DNA from: VFMC01 sp963791635
GTDB lineage: Bacteria > Actinomycetota > Acidimicrobiia > Acidimicrobiales > Ilumatobacteraceae
Assembly (NCBI GenBank): GCA_963791635.1
Contig: CAWBTC010000008.1
Coordinates: 54,288 to 118,287 of the forward strand
Direction of reading: 5' to 3'
Length of the DNA stretch: 64,000 nucleotides
The translations under genes and the position numbers were made by a program. Positions within the stretch are counted from its first letter, which is position 1, and the number at the start of each line of letters is the position of its first letter. The notes under the pieces were generated by a model, which saw nothing but the letters and a program-made list of their open reading frames with translations, was not told the origin of the DNA and did no database searches. Positions 27,802-37,076 of the stretch are shown here, in pieces.

Positions 27802-28550
27802 GTCTGGTTCTCCTCGTGTCGTGGACGATCGACCGGGCCGACCACCTTGAATCCCTCGTCGGTGAAGCCGACCACCACGCCACGGTTGATGCTCACCCAA
27901 TCCCTGGCCTCGAGGTAGGGGCGGAACGTGTCGACGATGCGGCGCTCGGCCTGCTTCGACTTCGGCTGGTGGAGTTCGTAGAGATCGGGGAACTCGGTCC
28001 ACGCTGTCACCGCATGCCAGAGGCGGACGGCCGCGTCACCGGTGGGTGGGTCGATCAGCACCGGGCCGAACAGACAGTGCTCGCCGAAGAACAGCGTCGG
28101 CACCCCGAAGCCGTTGGCCGCGACCACCCGATCGTGGTCGGCGCGCACCTCGTCGTGGGTGGTCGGATCTGCCAACGCCGCGTCGACGATCGCCGGGTCG
28201 AGGTCGAGCACGCTCAGCAGGTGACGGGCGATCGCGGGGTCGTGCGGGCGGTTGCCGTCCTCGTGCAGCGCTCGGCCGGCGAGCTCGTACCAGCGGTCGA
28301 GGTTGTCCATGCTCGTGCGGCGCAGCATCGCCCCGATCCGCATCAACGACCACCCGTACGTCCAGTCGCGTTCCCACGGGTGTTTCTTGCCCGCCACACG
28401 GTTGATCTCCTCGAGGCTGAAGAACCGCCAGTTGATCGTGAAGCCGAGCTGGCGGCGAGCGTCGCGGATCCACTTCGAGGTCTGGTACGCATAGGGACAG
28501 AGCACATCGAAGTGGAAGTCGACGACGGACTGGTCTGGCGGTGTGCTCAC
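27798..28550 (-). CDS. DsbA-family mycothiol-dependent nitroreductase-like protein
   Basis: A 250-residue thioredoxin-fold protein. FHFDVLCPYAYQTSKWI holds the single active cysteine in a CPYA motif, as in the mycobacterial mycothiol-dependent reductase Rv2466c, rather than a CxxC disulphide oxidase. Other family features are SLEEINRV, NGFGVPTLFFGEHCLFGPV (cis-proline loop) and a C-terminal extension. GTG 28550 was chosen because AGGAG lies just upstream and VVDFHFDV follows. It is translationally coupled to a mycothiol-dependent isomerase-like protein, which supports mycothiol as the shared cofactor. Confidence 0.75.
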   Translation of the reverse strand: MSTPPDQSVVDFHFDVLCPYAYQTSKWIRDARRQLGFTINWRFFSLEEINRVAGKKHPWERDWTYGWSLMRIGAMLRRTSMDNLDRWYELAGRALHEDGNRPHDPAIARHLLSVLDLDPAIVDAALADPTTHDEVRADHDRVVAANGFGVPTLFFGEHCLFGPVLIDPPTGDAAVRLWHAVTAWTEFPDLYELHQPKSKQAERRIVDTFRPYLEARDWVSINRGVVVGFTDEGFKVVGPVDRPRHEENQT

Positions 28551-28680
28551 GACACTCCTGATCTGGTCGTTGCGCCCACGTGGGGTGCAACGACAAACAG
28601 TGTCACGCATGGCAGTCGTCGATGGCATCAGGCGTCGGGGCAGTTGGGTGGGCACGCCGCGGCGACGTGTCGGCTCGGCG

Positions 28681-28716
28681 GGTCGGTCGGGTCGGTCGGG
28701 TCGGTCGGGTCGGTCG
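28681..28716 (+). repeat. GGTCGGTCG tandem repeat, four units
   Basis: Four exact copies of the 9-mer GGTCGGTCG occupy 36 bp in the 287-bp gap between two divergent genes (28551-28837). The rest of that gap shows no gene. The array might affect promoter spacing through slippage, but nothing shows it is more than a simple repeat. Confidence 0.7.
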
Positions 28717-28837
28717 AGTCCTCGGCTCGGTGGCCGGTGGCGTGATGAGGGCTGCGCTGTGCAACACACCCACATCGTTCACACGCACTGGTGACATCTC
28801 ACTCGAAGCCCCCGTCAGGCTCGGTTAGCGTCTCGGT

Positions 28838-29851
28838 GTGCGTTCTGCCCGGCGACGAGAGCCCTCGTCTGATGTGGCCCAGGATCACGGAGCGACCGAC
28901 GAGGAGCTCGAGCCGCTGCAGCGGATCAACCGGCAGACGGTCGTCACGCTGGTCGTGCTGGCTGGTGCCACCTGGTTCCTGCTGCCCCAGTTCGCCGACC
29001 TCCCCGAGATCTTCGATCAGGTGCGTGACGCGAACTGGGCCTGGCTCCCTGCTGTGCTGCTGGCCGCGGTGATCACCTACTTCGGTGCGACCGCCAGTCT
29101 CAGCGGCGCGATCGTCCAGCACGTCAGCCGCAGGCCGCTGCTGATCACCCAGCTGGGGTCGGCGTTCGCGAGCAAGGTCGCTCCAGCTGGCCTCGGCGGC
29201 ATGGCGCTGAACATCCGCTTCCTGGTGCGGCAGGGTGTCTCGCGCCCTGTCGCCGTTGCGGGCGTCGGCATGAACACCCTGGCCGGACTCGTGGGCCACA
29301 TGTCGCTCCTGGTTGGCTTCTTGTTCTGGGCAGGACGCGATGCGTTCGGATCGTTCCGGTTGCCCGATCCGAAGTGGTTCATCATCACCGTTCTGCTGAT
29401 CGTGCTGCTCGGCGCGTTGGGGATGGCGATGCCGGCGACGCGGCGGCCGCTCGTCGAGCGCCTGCTTCCAATCCTTCGCCGGGCACTCGGGGGCATGACC
29501 GGAGTGCTCCGTCGCCCGGACAAGCTGGCGTTGTTGATCGGTGGGTCGACGGTCGTGACCACCAGCTACCTGATGGCGATGTACCTGTCGATGCGCGCGT
29601 TCGGCGGCCACCTGCCGTTCGCCACCGTGGGAGCCGTGTTCTTGGTGGGTGCCGCGGTCGGGTCGGCGGCACCCACGCCGGGTGGTCTGGGTGCGGTCGA
29701 AGCAGCGCTGATCGGGGGCCTGGTGGCCGCCGGACTCGATGACACCGTCGCCGTACCGGCGGTGTTCCTCTACCGGCTGTGCACGTTCTGGTTCCCGATC
29801 CTGCCCGGATGGCTGTGCTTCACCTGGTTGCAGCGGCGCGACTACATCTGA
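28838..29851 (+). CDS. LPG-synthase-like flippase (UPF0104/YbhN family)
   Basis: A 337-residue membrane protein with about eight spans. The family marker is near the C-terminus: AAPTPGGLGAVEAALIGGL, with earlier FASKVAPAGLGGMALNIRFL, both conserved in the membrane half of lysyl-phosphatidylglycerol synthases. The catalytic lysyl-transfer domain is absent, so it is a lipid or lipid-linked sugar transporter-like protein rather than the full enzyme. GTG 28838 begins the frame; the first 30 residues are polar and inside. Its promoter would lie in the repeat-bearing gap upstream. Confidence 0.75.
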   Translation: MRSARRREPSSDVAQDHGATDEELEPLQRINRQTVVTLVVLAGATWFLLPQFADLPEIFDQVRDANWAWLPAVLLAAVITYFGATASLSGAIVQHVSRRPLLITQLGSAFASKVAPAGLGGMALNIRFLVRQGVSRPVAVAGVGMNTLAGLVGHMSLLVGFLFWAGRDAFGSFRLPDPKWFIITVLLIVLLGALGMAMPATRRPLVERLLPILRRALGGMTGVLRRPDKLALLIGGSTVVTTSYLMAMYLSMRAFGGHLPFATVGAVFLVGAAVGSAAPTPGGLGAVEAALIGGLVAAGLDDTVAVPAVFLYRLCTFWFPILPGWLCFTWLQRRDYI

Positions 29852-29897
29852 CGCGCGTGACTGCCCAGGTCACGTGCACCGTTACCCTGGGTGAGAC

Positions 29898-31667
29898 ATG
29901 AACGAGCCGACCGTCGCCGACGCCCCCGATCTCGCAGTGGCCAGCGACGCCACTGCTGAGGCTTTCGGCTTCGACACTCTGAACCTGCGTCCCGAGTTGC
30001 TCACCTCGCTGGTGCGCCTCGGGTACGAAGAACCCACTGCCATCCAGCGCGAGACCATCCCGTTGCTGCTCAAGGGTGGTGACCTGGTCGGCCAGGCGGC
30101 CACAGGTACCGGGAAGACAGCGGCGTTCGCTCTGCCGATCCTGAACAGGATGCCGCCCAAGGACGGCAAGCCCGTCACGTACGCCCTCGTGCTGGTACCG
30201 ACCCGCGAGCTCGCCGTGCAGGTGTCGGAGGCCATGTACAAGTACGGCCGCGACCTCGGGGCCAAGGTGCTGCCCATCTACGGCGGCCAACCGATCGGTC
30301 GACAACTCCACGCGCTCCACGACGGCGTGCACGTGGTGGTCGCCACGCCGGGCCGCGCACTCGACCACATCGCTCGCGGCACCCTCAAGCTCGACTCGGT
30401 GGAGATCGTGGTGCTCGACGAGGCCGACGAGATGCTCGACATGGGCTTCGCCGATGAGATCGAGGGCATCCTCGACGCCACCCCAACGGCGCGCCAGACG
30501 GTGCTGTTCTCGGCGACCATTCCTCCGCGGATCAACTCGATCGCGAAGAAGTACCTCCGCGATCCGCAGCGCATCCAGGTGGGCCAAGGCGGTCAGAACT
30601 CGCTGGCCAACACACCGCGCATCCGCCAGAGCGCCTACATCGTGCAGCGCGCGCACAAGGCAGCGGCGCTGGGTCGCATCCTCGACGTCGAGACGCCGAC
30701 TGCAGCGATCGTGTTCTGTCGCACGCGTGACGAGGTCGATCAGCTCACCGAGACGATGAACGGCCGTGGCTACCGGGCTGAGGCGCTCCACGGCGGCATG
30801 AGCCAGGAACAGCGCGACCGGGTGATGGGTCGCGTGCGCGCCGGCACCGCCGAACTGCTGATGGCCACCGACGTGGCCGCCCGTGGTCTCGACATCGACA
30901 CGCTCACCCACGTCGTCAACTACGACGTGCCATCGGCGCCCGAGGCATACGTGCACCGCATCGGTCGCGTCGGTCGCGCCGGCCGCGAAGGCGTGGCGAT
31001 CACGTTGGCCGAGCCACGCGAGCAGCGCCAGCTGGCCAACATCGAGCGGCTCACCAAGCGGAAGATCTCGATCGAGAAGGTTCCGTCGGTTGCCGACCTG
31101 CGCGCGAAGCAGATCGACTACACGCTCAACCAGGTGCGCGACGCCCTGGCCGCCGAGGACCTCGAGGACTACGAGGTCGTGCTCGACGCACTGCTCGAGG
31201 ACTTCGACCCCGCCGAGGTGGCGCTCGCCGCGATCAAGCTCGTTCATGCCGCCTCGGGTGCCAGCGACGACGAGCGCGAGATCCCCGATGCCTCGCACCG
31301 CTTGGAGCGCGACAAGCCGAACAAGCCGTCGCGTGACAATGCCCAGAACCGAGCACGTCCAGAGCGCGTGGAGCGGAACTTCGACAAGGGTGATCGTGGT
31401 GAGCGCTCGGGCCCGCCGGCCGGCACCGCACGGCTGCGCCTCGGAGTCGGTCGCAAGGACGGCATCCGTCCGCAGGATCTGGTGTGGACGATCGCCAACG
31501 AATCGAACCTCGTGGGCAAGCAGATCGGACCGATCTGGATCTCCGAGCACTTCAGCACCGTCGGCGTGCCCGAGCATGCGATCGACGACGTCATCGCCGC
31601 GCTACAGGACGCGAAGGTCAAGGGCAAGCGGGCCAACGTGCGCCGCTACGTCGACGACCCTCGCTGA
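29898..31667 (+). CDS. deaD: DEAD-box ATP-dependent RNA helicase
   Basis: A 589-residue helicase acting on structured RNA in ribosome assembly and mRNA turnover. Q motif YEEPTAIQRETIP; Walker A ATGTGKT at residues 68-74; PTRELA; DEAD at 174-177; SATIPP; then the second RecA domain with HGGMSQEQRDRVM, ATDVAARGLD and HRIGRVGRAGR. A polar linker (about 455-510) leads to a DbpA-type RNA-binding domain (LRLGVGRKDGIRPQDLVW to the end). This matches DeaD/CsdA rather than shorter RhlE-type proteins. It is complete and preceded by a short 46-bp gap. Confidence 0.9.
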   Translation: MNEPTVADAPDLAVASDATAEAFGFDTLNLRPELLTSLVRLGYEEPTAIQRETIPLLLKGGDLVGQAATGTGKTAAFALPILNRMPPKDGKPVTYALVLVPTRELAVQVSEAMYKYGRDLGAKVLPIYGGQPIGRQLHALHDGVHVVVATPGRALDHIARGTLKLDSVEIVVLDEADEMLDMGFADEIEGILDATPTARQTVLFSATIPPRINSIAKKYLRDPQRIQVGQGGQNSLANTPRIRQSAYIVQRAHKAAALGRILDVETPTAAIVFCRTRDEVDQLTETMNGRGYRAEALHGGMSQEQRDRVMGRVRAGTAELLMATDVAARGLDIDTLTHVVNYDVPSAPEAYVHRIGRVGRAGREGVAITLAEPREQRQLANIERLTKRKISIEKVPSVADLRAKQIDYTLNQVRDALAAEDLEDYEVVLDALLEDFDPAEVALAAIKLVHAASGASDDEREIPDASHRLERDKPNKPSRDNAQNRARPERVERNFDKGDRGERSGPPAGTARLRLGVGRKDGIRPQDLVWTIANESNLVGKQIGPIWISEHFSTVGVPEHAIDDVIAALQDAKVKGKRANVRRYVDDPR

Positions 31668-31707
31668 ACCACGCTGAACCCCGCCGAACTCGAGGCCCGG
31701 TGTTCGC

Positions 31708-32715
31708 TCAACGTGCGTCGATGAGTGTGAGCGCGTCGTAAGCGAGCTCGGCCACACGCCGACCGCTGGCCGCCATCACGACCGATGAGAACCGGCCGTC
31801 GAGGTGCATCGCTGCCTGGCCCGCGAGTCCAGTGCCCCACCGCATCGTCACCAACACGCGCCACCAGTGGAAGCGGTCGTCGTCCCAGGCGCCGCCTGCC
31901 GCCACGTAGGAATCGCGCAACGTGTCGACCGTGCCGAGGCCACCGACCGTGAAGTGGTCCTCGCCGAAGCGCCACATGCGGGTGCACACCCAGGCCAGGT
32001 CCTCCATCGGGTCACCGACCTTCGCGGTCTCCCAGTCGAGGATCGATTGCAGCCCGCCATGGTCGACGATGATGTTGCCGGTGCGCACGTCGGCGTGGAC
32101 GATGCGTCGTTGCTCGGGCTCGGTGGGCTGGTGTTCGCGCAGCCAACGCAGCGCGTAGGAGAACGCCGGCTCCGGCTGCAAGAGGTTGGCGATCACGACG
32201 TGCACGGCGTCGACCGCCGCGCCCACCGGATTCGCAGGTGCGGGCATCGCAGCCGGTGCACACGAGGGTGCGATGGCGTGCAGGCGGGCAAAGCTGGTGC
32301 CCAACTGGCCCACGATTCGCTCGCCGATCCCCTCGACGTGTGCCAGTCGAAGCACGCGGCGCGGGATGGTCTCACCACCGATGAACTCGCTGATGAAGAA
32401 CTGTCCGCCCAGCACCGACTCGTCGACGCACACCCCGATCACTTCGGGCACCGGCACACCGTGTTCGCGGGCCAACGTCCGTATCGCAGCTTCATCGGCC
32501 ATCGACAGGATCGCGATGTCGGTGGTTGGCAGCACGGTTGCCACGTAGCGGCCCGGCCGAGGACCGCCACTGACCTCGAGCACCAGGTTGCGCCGTCGAG
32601 CGCCGGCGGTGCTCTGGCCCACCACACCGACCTGGAAGGGCTCGCCGGCTCCGATCTTCCACCGGTCTCGAAGCCAGTCGCGCAGCGCTCGGTCGGGGAA
32701 CGGCTGCGCGTTCAC
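31708..32715 (-). CDS. Aminoglycoside-phosphotransferase-like (APH) family protein
   Basis: A 335-residue kinase-fold protein. Near the N-terminus RRRNLVLEVSGG starts the small lobe, EAAIRTLAREHGVPVPEVIG is the C-helix region, and RIVHADVRTGNIIVDHG followed by SILDWETAKVGDPMEDLAW is the catalytic loop and metal motif (HxDxxxxN and D-W-E). Members next to acyl-CoA dehydrogenases phosphorylate small substrates in degradative pathways, so drug resistance should not be assumed. GTG 32715 overlaps the stop of the DUF6285-like gene (GTGA). Confidence 0.8.
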   Translation of the reverse strand: MNAQPFPDRALRDWLRDRWKIGAGEPFQVGVVGQSTAGARRRNLVLEVSGGPRPGRYVATVLPTTDIAILSMADEAAIRTLAREHGVPVPEVIGVCVDESVLGGQFFISEFIGGETIPRRVLRLAHVEGIGERIVGQLGTSFARLHAIAPSCAPAAMPAPANPVGAAVDAVHVVIANLLQPEPAFSYALRWLREHQPTEPEQRRIVHADVRTGNIIVDHGGLQSILDWETAKVGDPMEDLAWVCTRMWRFGEDHFTVGGLGTVDTLRDSYVAAGGAWDDDRFHWWRVLVTMRWGTGLAGQAAMHLDGRFSSVVMAASGRRVAELAYDALTLIDAR

Positions 32716-33089
32716 GGTGTACCCGTTGCTCTGTCGTAGCCGGGCTTGGCGATTGCGAGATCCGCGCGCAGCGTCGCGAGCAGCGCCTCGCGGATCGAAC
32801 GCCCGAGCTCGGGGGAGAGTGGCGCAGGGTCGTCCAGGAGGTTGCTCAGTTCGGCGCGCAGCGACTCGAGATCGCGTTCGTCGCCCGCACCGAGCAATGC
32901 GGCCAATCGTTCACGTTCCGCGGAGTCGTTCGTGCCGGCACACCGCGCTTCGCGTTGCAGGATCCTGCACAGGTTGGCAGCGACGCGTACCTGGTGCTGC
33001 AGATGCGCCGGGACTGCAGCGATCACGTCGTCCTCCAAGAGCGCGGCGACGGCATCGAGCAGCTCGGCGGCATCAGGTCGGTACTGCAC
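32712..33089 (-). CDS. DUF6285-like protein
   Basis: A 125-residue helical protein: YRPDAAELLDAVAALLEDDV at the start, then HLQHQVRVAANLCRILQREA and a C-terminal LRADLAIAKPGY. Proteins of this pattern usually lie beside a phosphotransferase of the APH type and acyl-CoA dehydrogenase genes, and here its stop overlaps the phosphotransferase start. I take GTG 33089 as the start because the conserved YRPDA block follows at once. Function is unknown; a helper of the kinase is an inference from that steady pairing. Confidence 0.6.
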   Translation of the reverse strand: MQYRPDAAELLDAVAALLEDDVIAAVPAHLQHQVRVAANLCRILQREARCAGTNDSAERERLAALLGAGDERDLESLRAELSNLLDDPAPLSPELGRSIREALLATLRADLAIAKPGYDRATGTP

Positions 33090-33147
33090 CCGGTCAGCCT
33101 TGCACCACGATCGTCCCCGCCCCGACCCGGGCACCCCAACCCCATTC

Positions 33148-33190
33148 GCGATGAGAGATGAGCGTCGGTGGCGACCGGATCTCTCATCGC
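33148..33190 (+). repeat. 43-bp palindromic element, copy 1
   Basis: Arms GCGATGAGAGAT (33148-33159) and ATCTCTCATCGC (33179-33190) are exact inverted repeats. Between them GTCG-GTGG-CGAC forms an inner hairpin. It lies in the gap between two divergent genes. Copies 2-4 are at 35092, 56256 and 57384. Confidence 0.85.
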
Positions 33191-33319
33191 GACTCATCGC
33201 GACTCGTCGCGGCTCGGTGCTGCTGTCCGCCCAGTCCCGACCCGAACGGACTGTGGTCGTAGGCTCACTCGTGGGGAACGACCGGCCGAGAGTCGGGCGA
33301 CAAGCAAAGGGAGACACAC

Positions 33320-35077
33320 GTGCTCGATCACGTCATCAAGGGCGGCACCATCGTCGACGGCACGGGCGCACCGGGTGTGCGCGGCGACGTCGGAGTTCGC
33401 GACGGTCGCATCGTGCAGGTGGGTGGCACCATCACCGAGACATCGGCCAACACCATCGACGCCGACGGTGCGCTCGTCACGCCCGGTTGGGTCGACGTGC
33501 ACACCCACTACGACGGACAGGTGAGCTGGGACGAGGAGATGGACCCCTCGGCCGGCAACGGCGTCACCACGGTCGTGATGGGCAACTGCGGTGTCGGTTT
33601 CGCCCCTGTGCGGCCCGGCGGCGAGAAGTCGTTGATCGAGCTGATGGAAGGTGTGGAGGACATCCCCGGCACCGCCCTCTACGAGGGCATCGAGTGGGGT
33701 CGGTGGGAGACCTTCCCCGAGTACCTCGACTACATCGCCGGCCGGCAGTACTCGCTCGACATCGGCGCGCAGATCGCGCACGGCTCGGTGCGCTACTACG
33801 TGATGGGCGAGCGTGGTGCCGACAACGAGGACGCCACCGCCGAAGACCTGGCCGAAATGGGTCGCCTGGTGCAGCAGGCGATCGAGGCGGGTGCGGTGGG
33901 CTTCAGCACCTCGCGCACGATCGGGCACCGTTCATTGTGGGGCTCACCCGTGCCCGGCACGTTCGCACCCGAGGAAGAGCTCCGTGCCATCGCGCTGGCG
34001 ATGAAGGCCGCCGGCAAGGGCGTGTTCGAGATGATCCCGTCCGGCACGGTCGGCAAGCTGGAAGCCCTTGGCGGAGAGCGCTTCTCGCCGCTCGAGGAGC
34101 TGGCGATGATGGACATCGTGTCGCGTGAGAGCGGCCGTCCGGTCACGTTCACGTTGGTGCAGTCACCCGAGTATCCGCCGGACATGTTCCGCGAGATCCT
34201 CGCCCAGACCCTCGAGATGAACGCGACAGGCTCTCAGCTGTACCCGCAGGTGTCGTCGCGTCCGATCGGCCTCGTCACCGGCCTGTCGGGCTATCACGCG
34301 TTCCTGCGGCGCCCGACCTACATGCGTCTCGCCGCGCTCCCGCTCGGCGAACGAGTAGTAGAGATGGCCAAGCCCGAGGTGAAGGCAGCGATCCTGGCCG
34401 AAGACGACGTGCGCGTCGACGAGCCCGGTTCGATGGCCAACCTCTACAGCCTGTTCCAGAACGCTGCGCCGGTCATCTACCCGCTCGCCGACCCGGTGGA
34501 CTACGAGCCACAGATGTCGGAGTGCCTCGGTGCCAGGGCAGCTGCGACCGGCGACGACATCATGAGCGTGATGTACGACTTCCTGCTCGAGCAGGACGGC
34601 CGCGTGATGGGCTCGCTGATGGGCGGCCTCGATGTGCACCAGGCACAGGAAGTGGTCCGCGAGATGCTCACCCACCCGGCCACCGTGACCGGGCTCAGTG
34701 ACGCCGGTGCACATGTGACGCTGATCTGTGATGCGTCGATGCCCACCACCCAGCTCACCTACTGGACCCGCGATCGCCGCCGTGGCGAGCAGATCCCGGT
34801 GGAGTTCCTCGTGGCCAAGCAGACGTCGCGCAATGCGGCGCTCTACGGAATGACCGATCGCGGCACCCTCGCCGCCGGACTGCGCGCGGACATCAACGTG
34901 ATCGACCTCGAGGGACTCACCGTGTCACCGCCGAAGGCGTTCCACGACCTGCCGGCCGGCGGCACCCGCCTCATCCAGCCGGTGCAGGGCTACCTCGCGA
35001 CCATGGTGAACGGCGTGGTGACCCGCCGCCACGATGCCGACACCGGCGCCCGCCCGGGTCGCCTCGTCAGGAGCTGA
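33320..35077 (+). CDS. N-acyl-D-amino-acid deacylase-type amidohydrolase
   Basis: A 585-residue metal-dependent hydrolase of the D-aminoacylase/amidohydrolase-3 group. An N-terminal composite domain, HVIKGGTIVDGTGAPG, is followed by metal-binding GWVDVHTHYDGQ (HxH, residue about 60), then GVTTVVMGNCGVGFAP (with the family cysteine), a TIM-barrel core, and GLSDAGAHVTLICD with the catalytic aspartate late in the chain. GTG 33320 is preceded by AAGGGAGAC. It removes acyl groups from D-amino acids or related N-acyl compounds. Function beyond that is open. Confidence 0.85.
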   Translation: MLDHVIKGGTIVDGTGAPGVRGDVGVRDGRIVQVGGTITETSANTIDADGALVTPGWVDVHTHYDGQVSWDEEMDPSAGNGVTTVVMGNCGVGFAPVRPGGEKSLIELMEGVEDIPGTALYEGIEWGRWETFPEYLDYIAGRQYSLDIGAQIAHGSVRYYVMGERGADNEDATAEDLAEMGRLVQQAIEAGAVGFSTSRTIGHRSLWGSPVPGTFAPEEELRAIALAMKAAGKGVFEMIPSGTVGKLEALGGERFSPLEELAMMDIVSRESGRPVTFTLVQSPEYPPDMFREILAQTLEMNATGSQLYPQVSSRPIGLVTGLSGYHAFLRRPTYMRLAALPLGERVVEMAKPEVKAAILAEDDVRVDEPGSMANLYSLFQNAAPVIYPLADPVDYEPQMSECLGARAAATGDDIMSVMYDFLLEQDGRVMGSLMGGLDVHQAQEVVREMLTHPATVTGLSDAGAHVTLICDASMPTTQLTYWTRDRRRGEQIPVEFLVAKQTSRNAALYGMTDRGTLAAGLRADINVIDLEGLTVSPPKAFHDLPAGGTRLIQPVQGYLATMVNGVVTRRHDADTGARPGRLVRS

Positions 35078-35091
35078 CCTCCGCCAAACCT

Positions 35092-35134
35092 GCGATGAGA
35101 GATGAGCGTCGGTAGCGACCGCATCTCTCATCGC
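35092..35134 (+). repeat. 43-bp palindromic element, copy 2
   Basis: Same arms as copy 1 (35092-35103 and 35123-35134), with two inner substitutions: loop GTAG instead of GTGG and CGC before the right arm. It fills the 67-bp gap between convergent genes, 15 bp after the deacylase stop, where it could act as a bidirectional terminator. Confidence 0.85.
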
Positions 35135-35144
35135 GCTCGGTTCG

Positions 35145-36381
35145 TCAGAGCGGGTTGCGGGTCGGGTCGCCGTCCCAGATGCCGAGGTCGTGCGCGAGGG
35201 CAGGGAGCACTGCGTCGCACACTGCGCCGCCCGTCGCCGGTCTCGATCCCGACACCACTGCGGCGACGGTGGTGCGGCCGTCCTCGAGCACCCATGCGCA
35301 CGCCTTGGCCCCGTCGACCGTACCCGTGTGACCCCAGCCGTACTGGTCGATGATGATGCCCGGCCAGCGAAGCACTTCGAGGTCCGAGTCGGTGACCGTG
35401 TCGAGCATCGCCACGAGATCGTCGGTGGACGCCAGCCACACACCTGCACCACCGAGACGTGCCAGGCGAGCGACGCCACGAGGTGACGGTGCGCTGTCGG
35501 GCCGCAGTCCCTCGGTGGACACATACGGCCCGGTCACGTCAGCCGGATCGAACACCAACTCGTACGCGGCCTCATCGAGGGACATGTCGGTGATCTCCTC
35601 CACCAGCAGGCCGAGTGCGCAGTAGTTGCCGTTGGAGTACTGCCAGGTCGTGCGGGCGATGGTCGGGGATGCGACGACGGCCTCTTGCAGCGGGATCGTG
35701 CACGGCCCAGGATCGTCGAGCCAGCTCTTCCGGTTGATCGGCATCCCGCTCGTGTGGTCGAGCAGTTCGCGCACCGTGACATCCACCCACAGCGGATCGG
35801 TGCGCAGACCGAGGGCTGTCCACGCGACGACGGTGTCGGTGGTGAGTTCGCCCCGCCCCACGAGACGGGCGATCGACAGCGCGGTCACCAGCTTGCTGAC
35901 ACTGGCAATGACGAAGGGCGTGTCGGGGGTCGCGTTGCGGCCGTCGACGCGCCGACCGGCGGCCATGCCCCATGGCTCCGCTCCCGAGCGGTGGATGCTG
36001 ACCGACACGGCCACGTTGTCGAGTGCGAGCCCGAACACCGCAGCCTCGACGGACGGGTACGACGCCGGCTCGAGATCGGTGGAGGCGGTCGACGTCGTGG
36101 TCGTGGTCGATGTCGTGGTCGTGGTCGATCGTGGTCGATGTCGTGGTCGACGTCGTGGTCGAGGTCGAGGTCGTGGTCGATGTTGACGTCGACGCAGGGA
36201 TCTGGGTGACGGCGGTGGCCGGTGTAGATGTGACGCTGAGAGTCGCGGCGTCGGCGGTGGGCTCCGCCGAGTCCGATGAACCCGATGCCGTGGCACTTGC
36301 CGTCGGGTTGCCGTTGCAGGCTGCCAACAGCGCTGCGAGGCACAGCGCTAGCGCTCCGGTCAACGGGTGCCGACGACGCAC
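35145..36381 (-). pseudogene. Serine hydrolase lipoprotein (class C beta-lactamase fold), frame break in linker
   Basis: GTG 36381 begins a lipoprotein signal (RRRHPLTGALALCLAALLAACNG, split here as RRRHPLTGALAL and LAALLAACNG) followed by a Thr/Ser linker. The catalytic domain, in another frame, has FVIASVSKLVTAL (SxxK), YSNGNYCALG (YxN) and WGHTGTVDGAKA (HTG), the serine beta-lactamase/D-Ala-D-Ala carboxypeptidase set. The frames join within a GTGGTC-rich stretch near 36128, where one GT unit appears missing. This may be a slippage or an error in a repetitive run. If intact it would be an outer-leaflet penicillin-binding-type hydrolase. It follows the lysoplasmalogenase gene by one base. 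Confidence 0.75.
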
Positions 36382-36382
36382 G

Positions 36383-37035
36383 TCAGCCCACCATGGTGAG
36401 GGCCAGCCCGAGCAGGGCGCCGTGGTAGGTGACCATGATCGCCACCGGCATCCATCGGTGCTCGGCGACGAACTGGCGCCACCCGAGGATCGAGTCACTC
36501 AGCACGAACAGGGTCGAGCCGACGATCGCCGCCGGTCGCCCCGTTGCCCACCCGACGACCGCCATCGACGAGATGATCGTGAGGTATGCCTGCACCGGCC
36601 GCAACAAACCGGGGTCCTTCGACCGTGCGCCAGCCAGGATCGGACGTCCGACGAGCACCGCGATCGCCGCGACGCCCACGAGCGCAACGAGGCCAAGCCA
36701 CCACCGATCGAGGCCGACGAGCACGAACATCACCACGAACGCGAGGTGACCAGCGAGGAACGACGCGAGACCGATCACGAACTTGTCGACGGCAGGCAGC
36801 AGGGCGACGTCACCCGCAAGGCAGAGCATGAAGCCGATCACGGCTGCCACGAGGGCACCGGTGGGAACATCGTCATCGACCACCAGCATGGCCAGCACAC
36901 CGATCGCGATCGTTGCCAACGGCTTGCTGACGAGCTCCACGCGACGGTGGTCATCGATGCGGGACCACCAGTTCGACACGACCGCACAGGCGGCGACTGC
37001 GCCGGTGCCGGCGACGGCAGCGCTCGAGGTGTCCA
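36383..37035 (-). CDS. YhhN-family lysoplasmalogenase-like membrane protein
   Basis: A 217-residue protein with seven to eight spans. Marker blocks are RVELVSKPLATIAIG, GFMLCLAGDVALL and a later LFVLSDSILGWRQF, the two acidic membrane motifs (GD and SD) of the YhhN family, whose eukaryotic member TMEM86 hydrolyses lysoplasmalogen. GTG 37035 starts VDTSSAAVAG. The substrate in bacteria is not established. It is divergent from the NTF2-like gene across 41 bp. Confidence 0.8.
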
Positions 37036-37076
37036 CGGGTCGGCACGGTACCGGGCATCGGGTTACGTTGCCGGTC

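Noticed and set aside
28681..28716. GGTCGGTCG repeats as a CRISPR or iteron origin
   Set aside because: Units are contiguous with no spacers, too short, and no replication gene is near.
29820..31577. A 585-codon leftward frame opposite the DEAD helicase
   Set aside because: The sense strand has all helicase motifs; the antisense frame has none and starts inside other genes.
31708..32715. An aminoglycoside resistance gene
   Set aside because: The APH-like kinase overlaps a DUF6285-like gene, a pairing linked to metabolic operons, and nothing indicates drug resistance.
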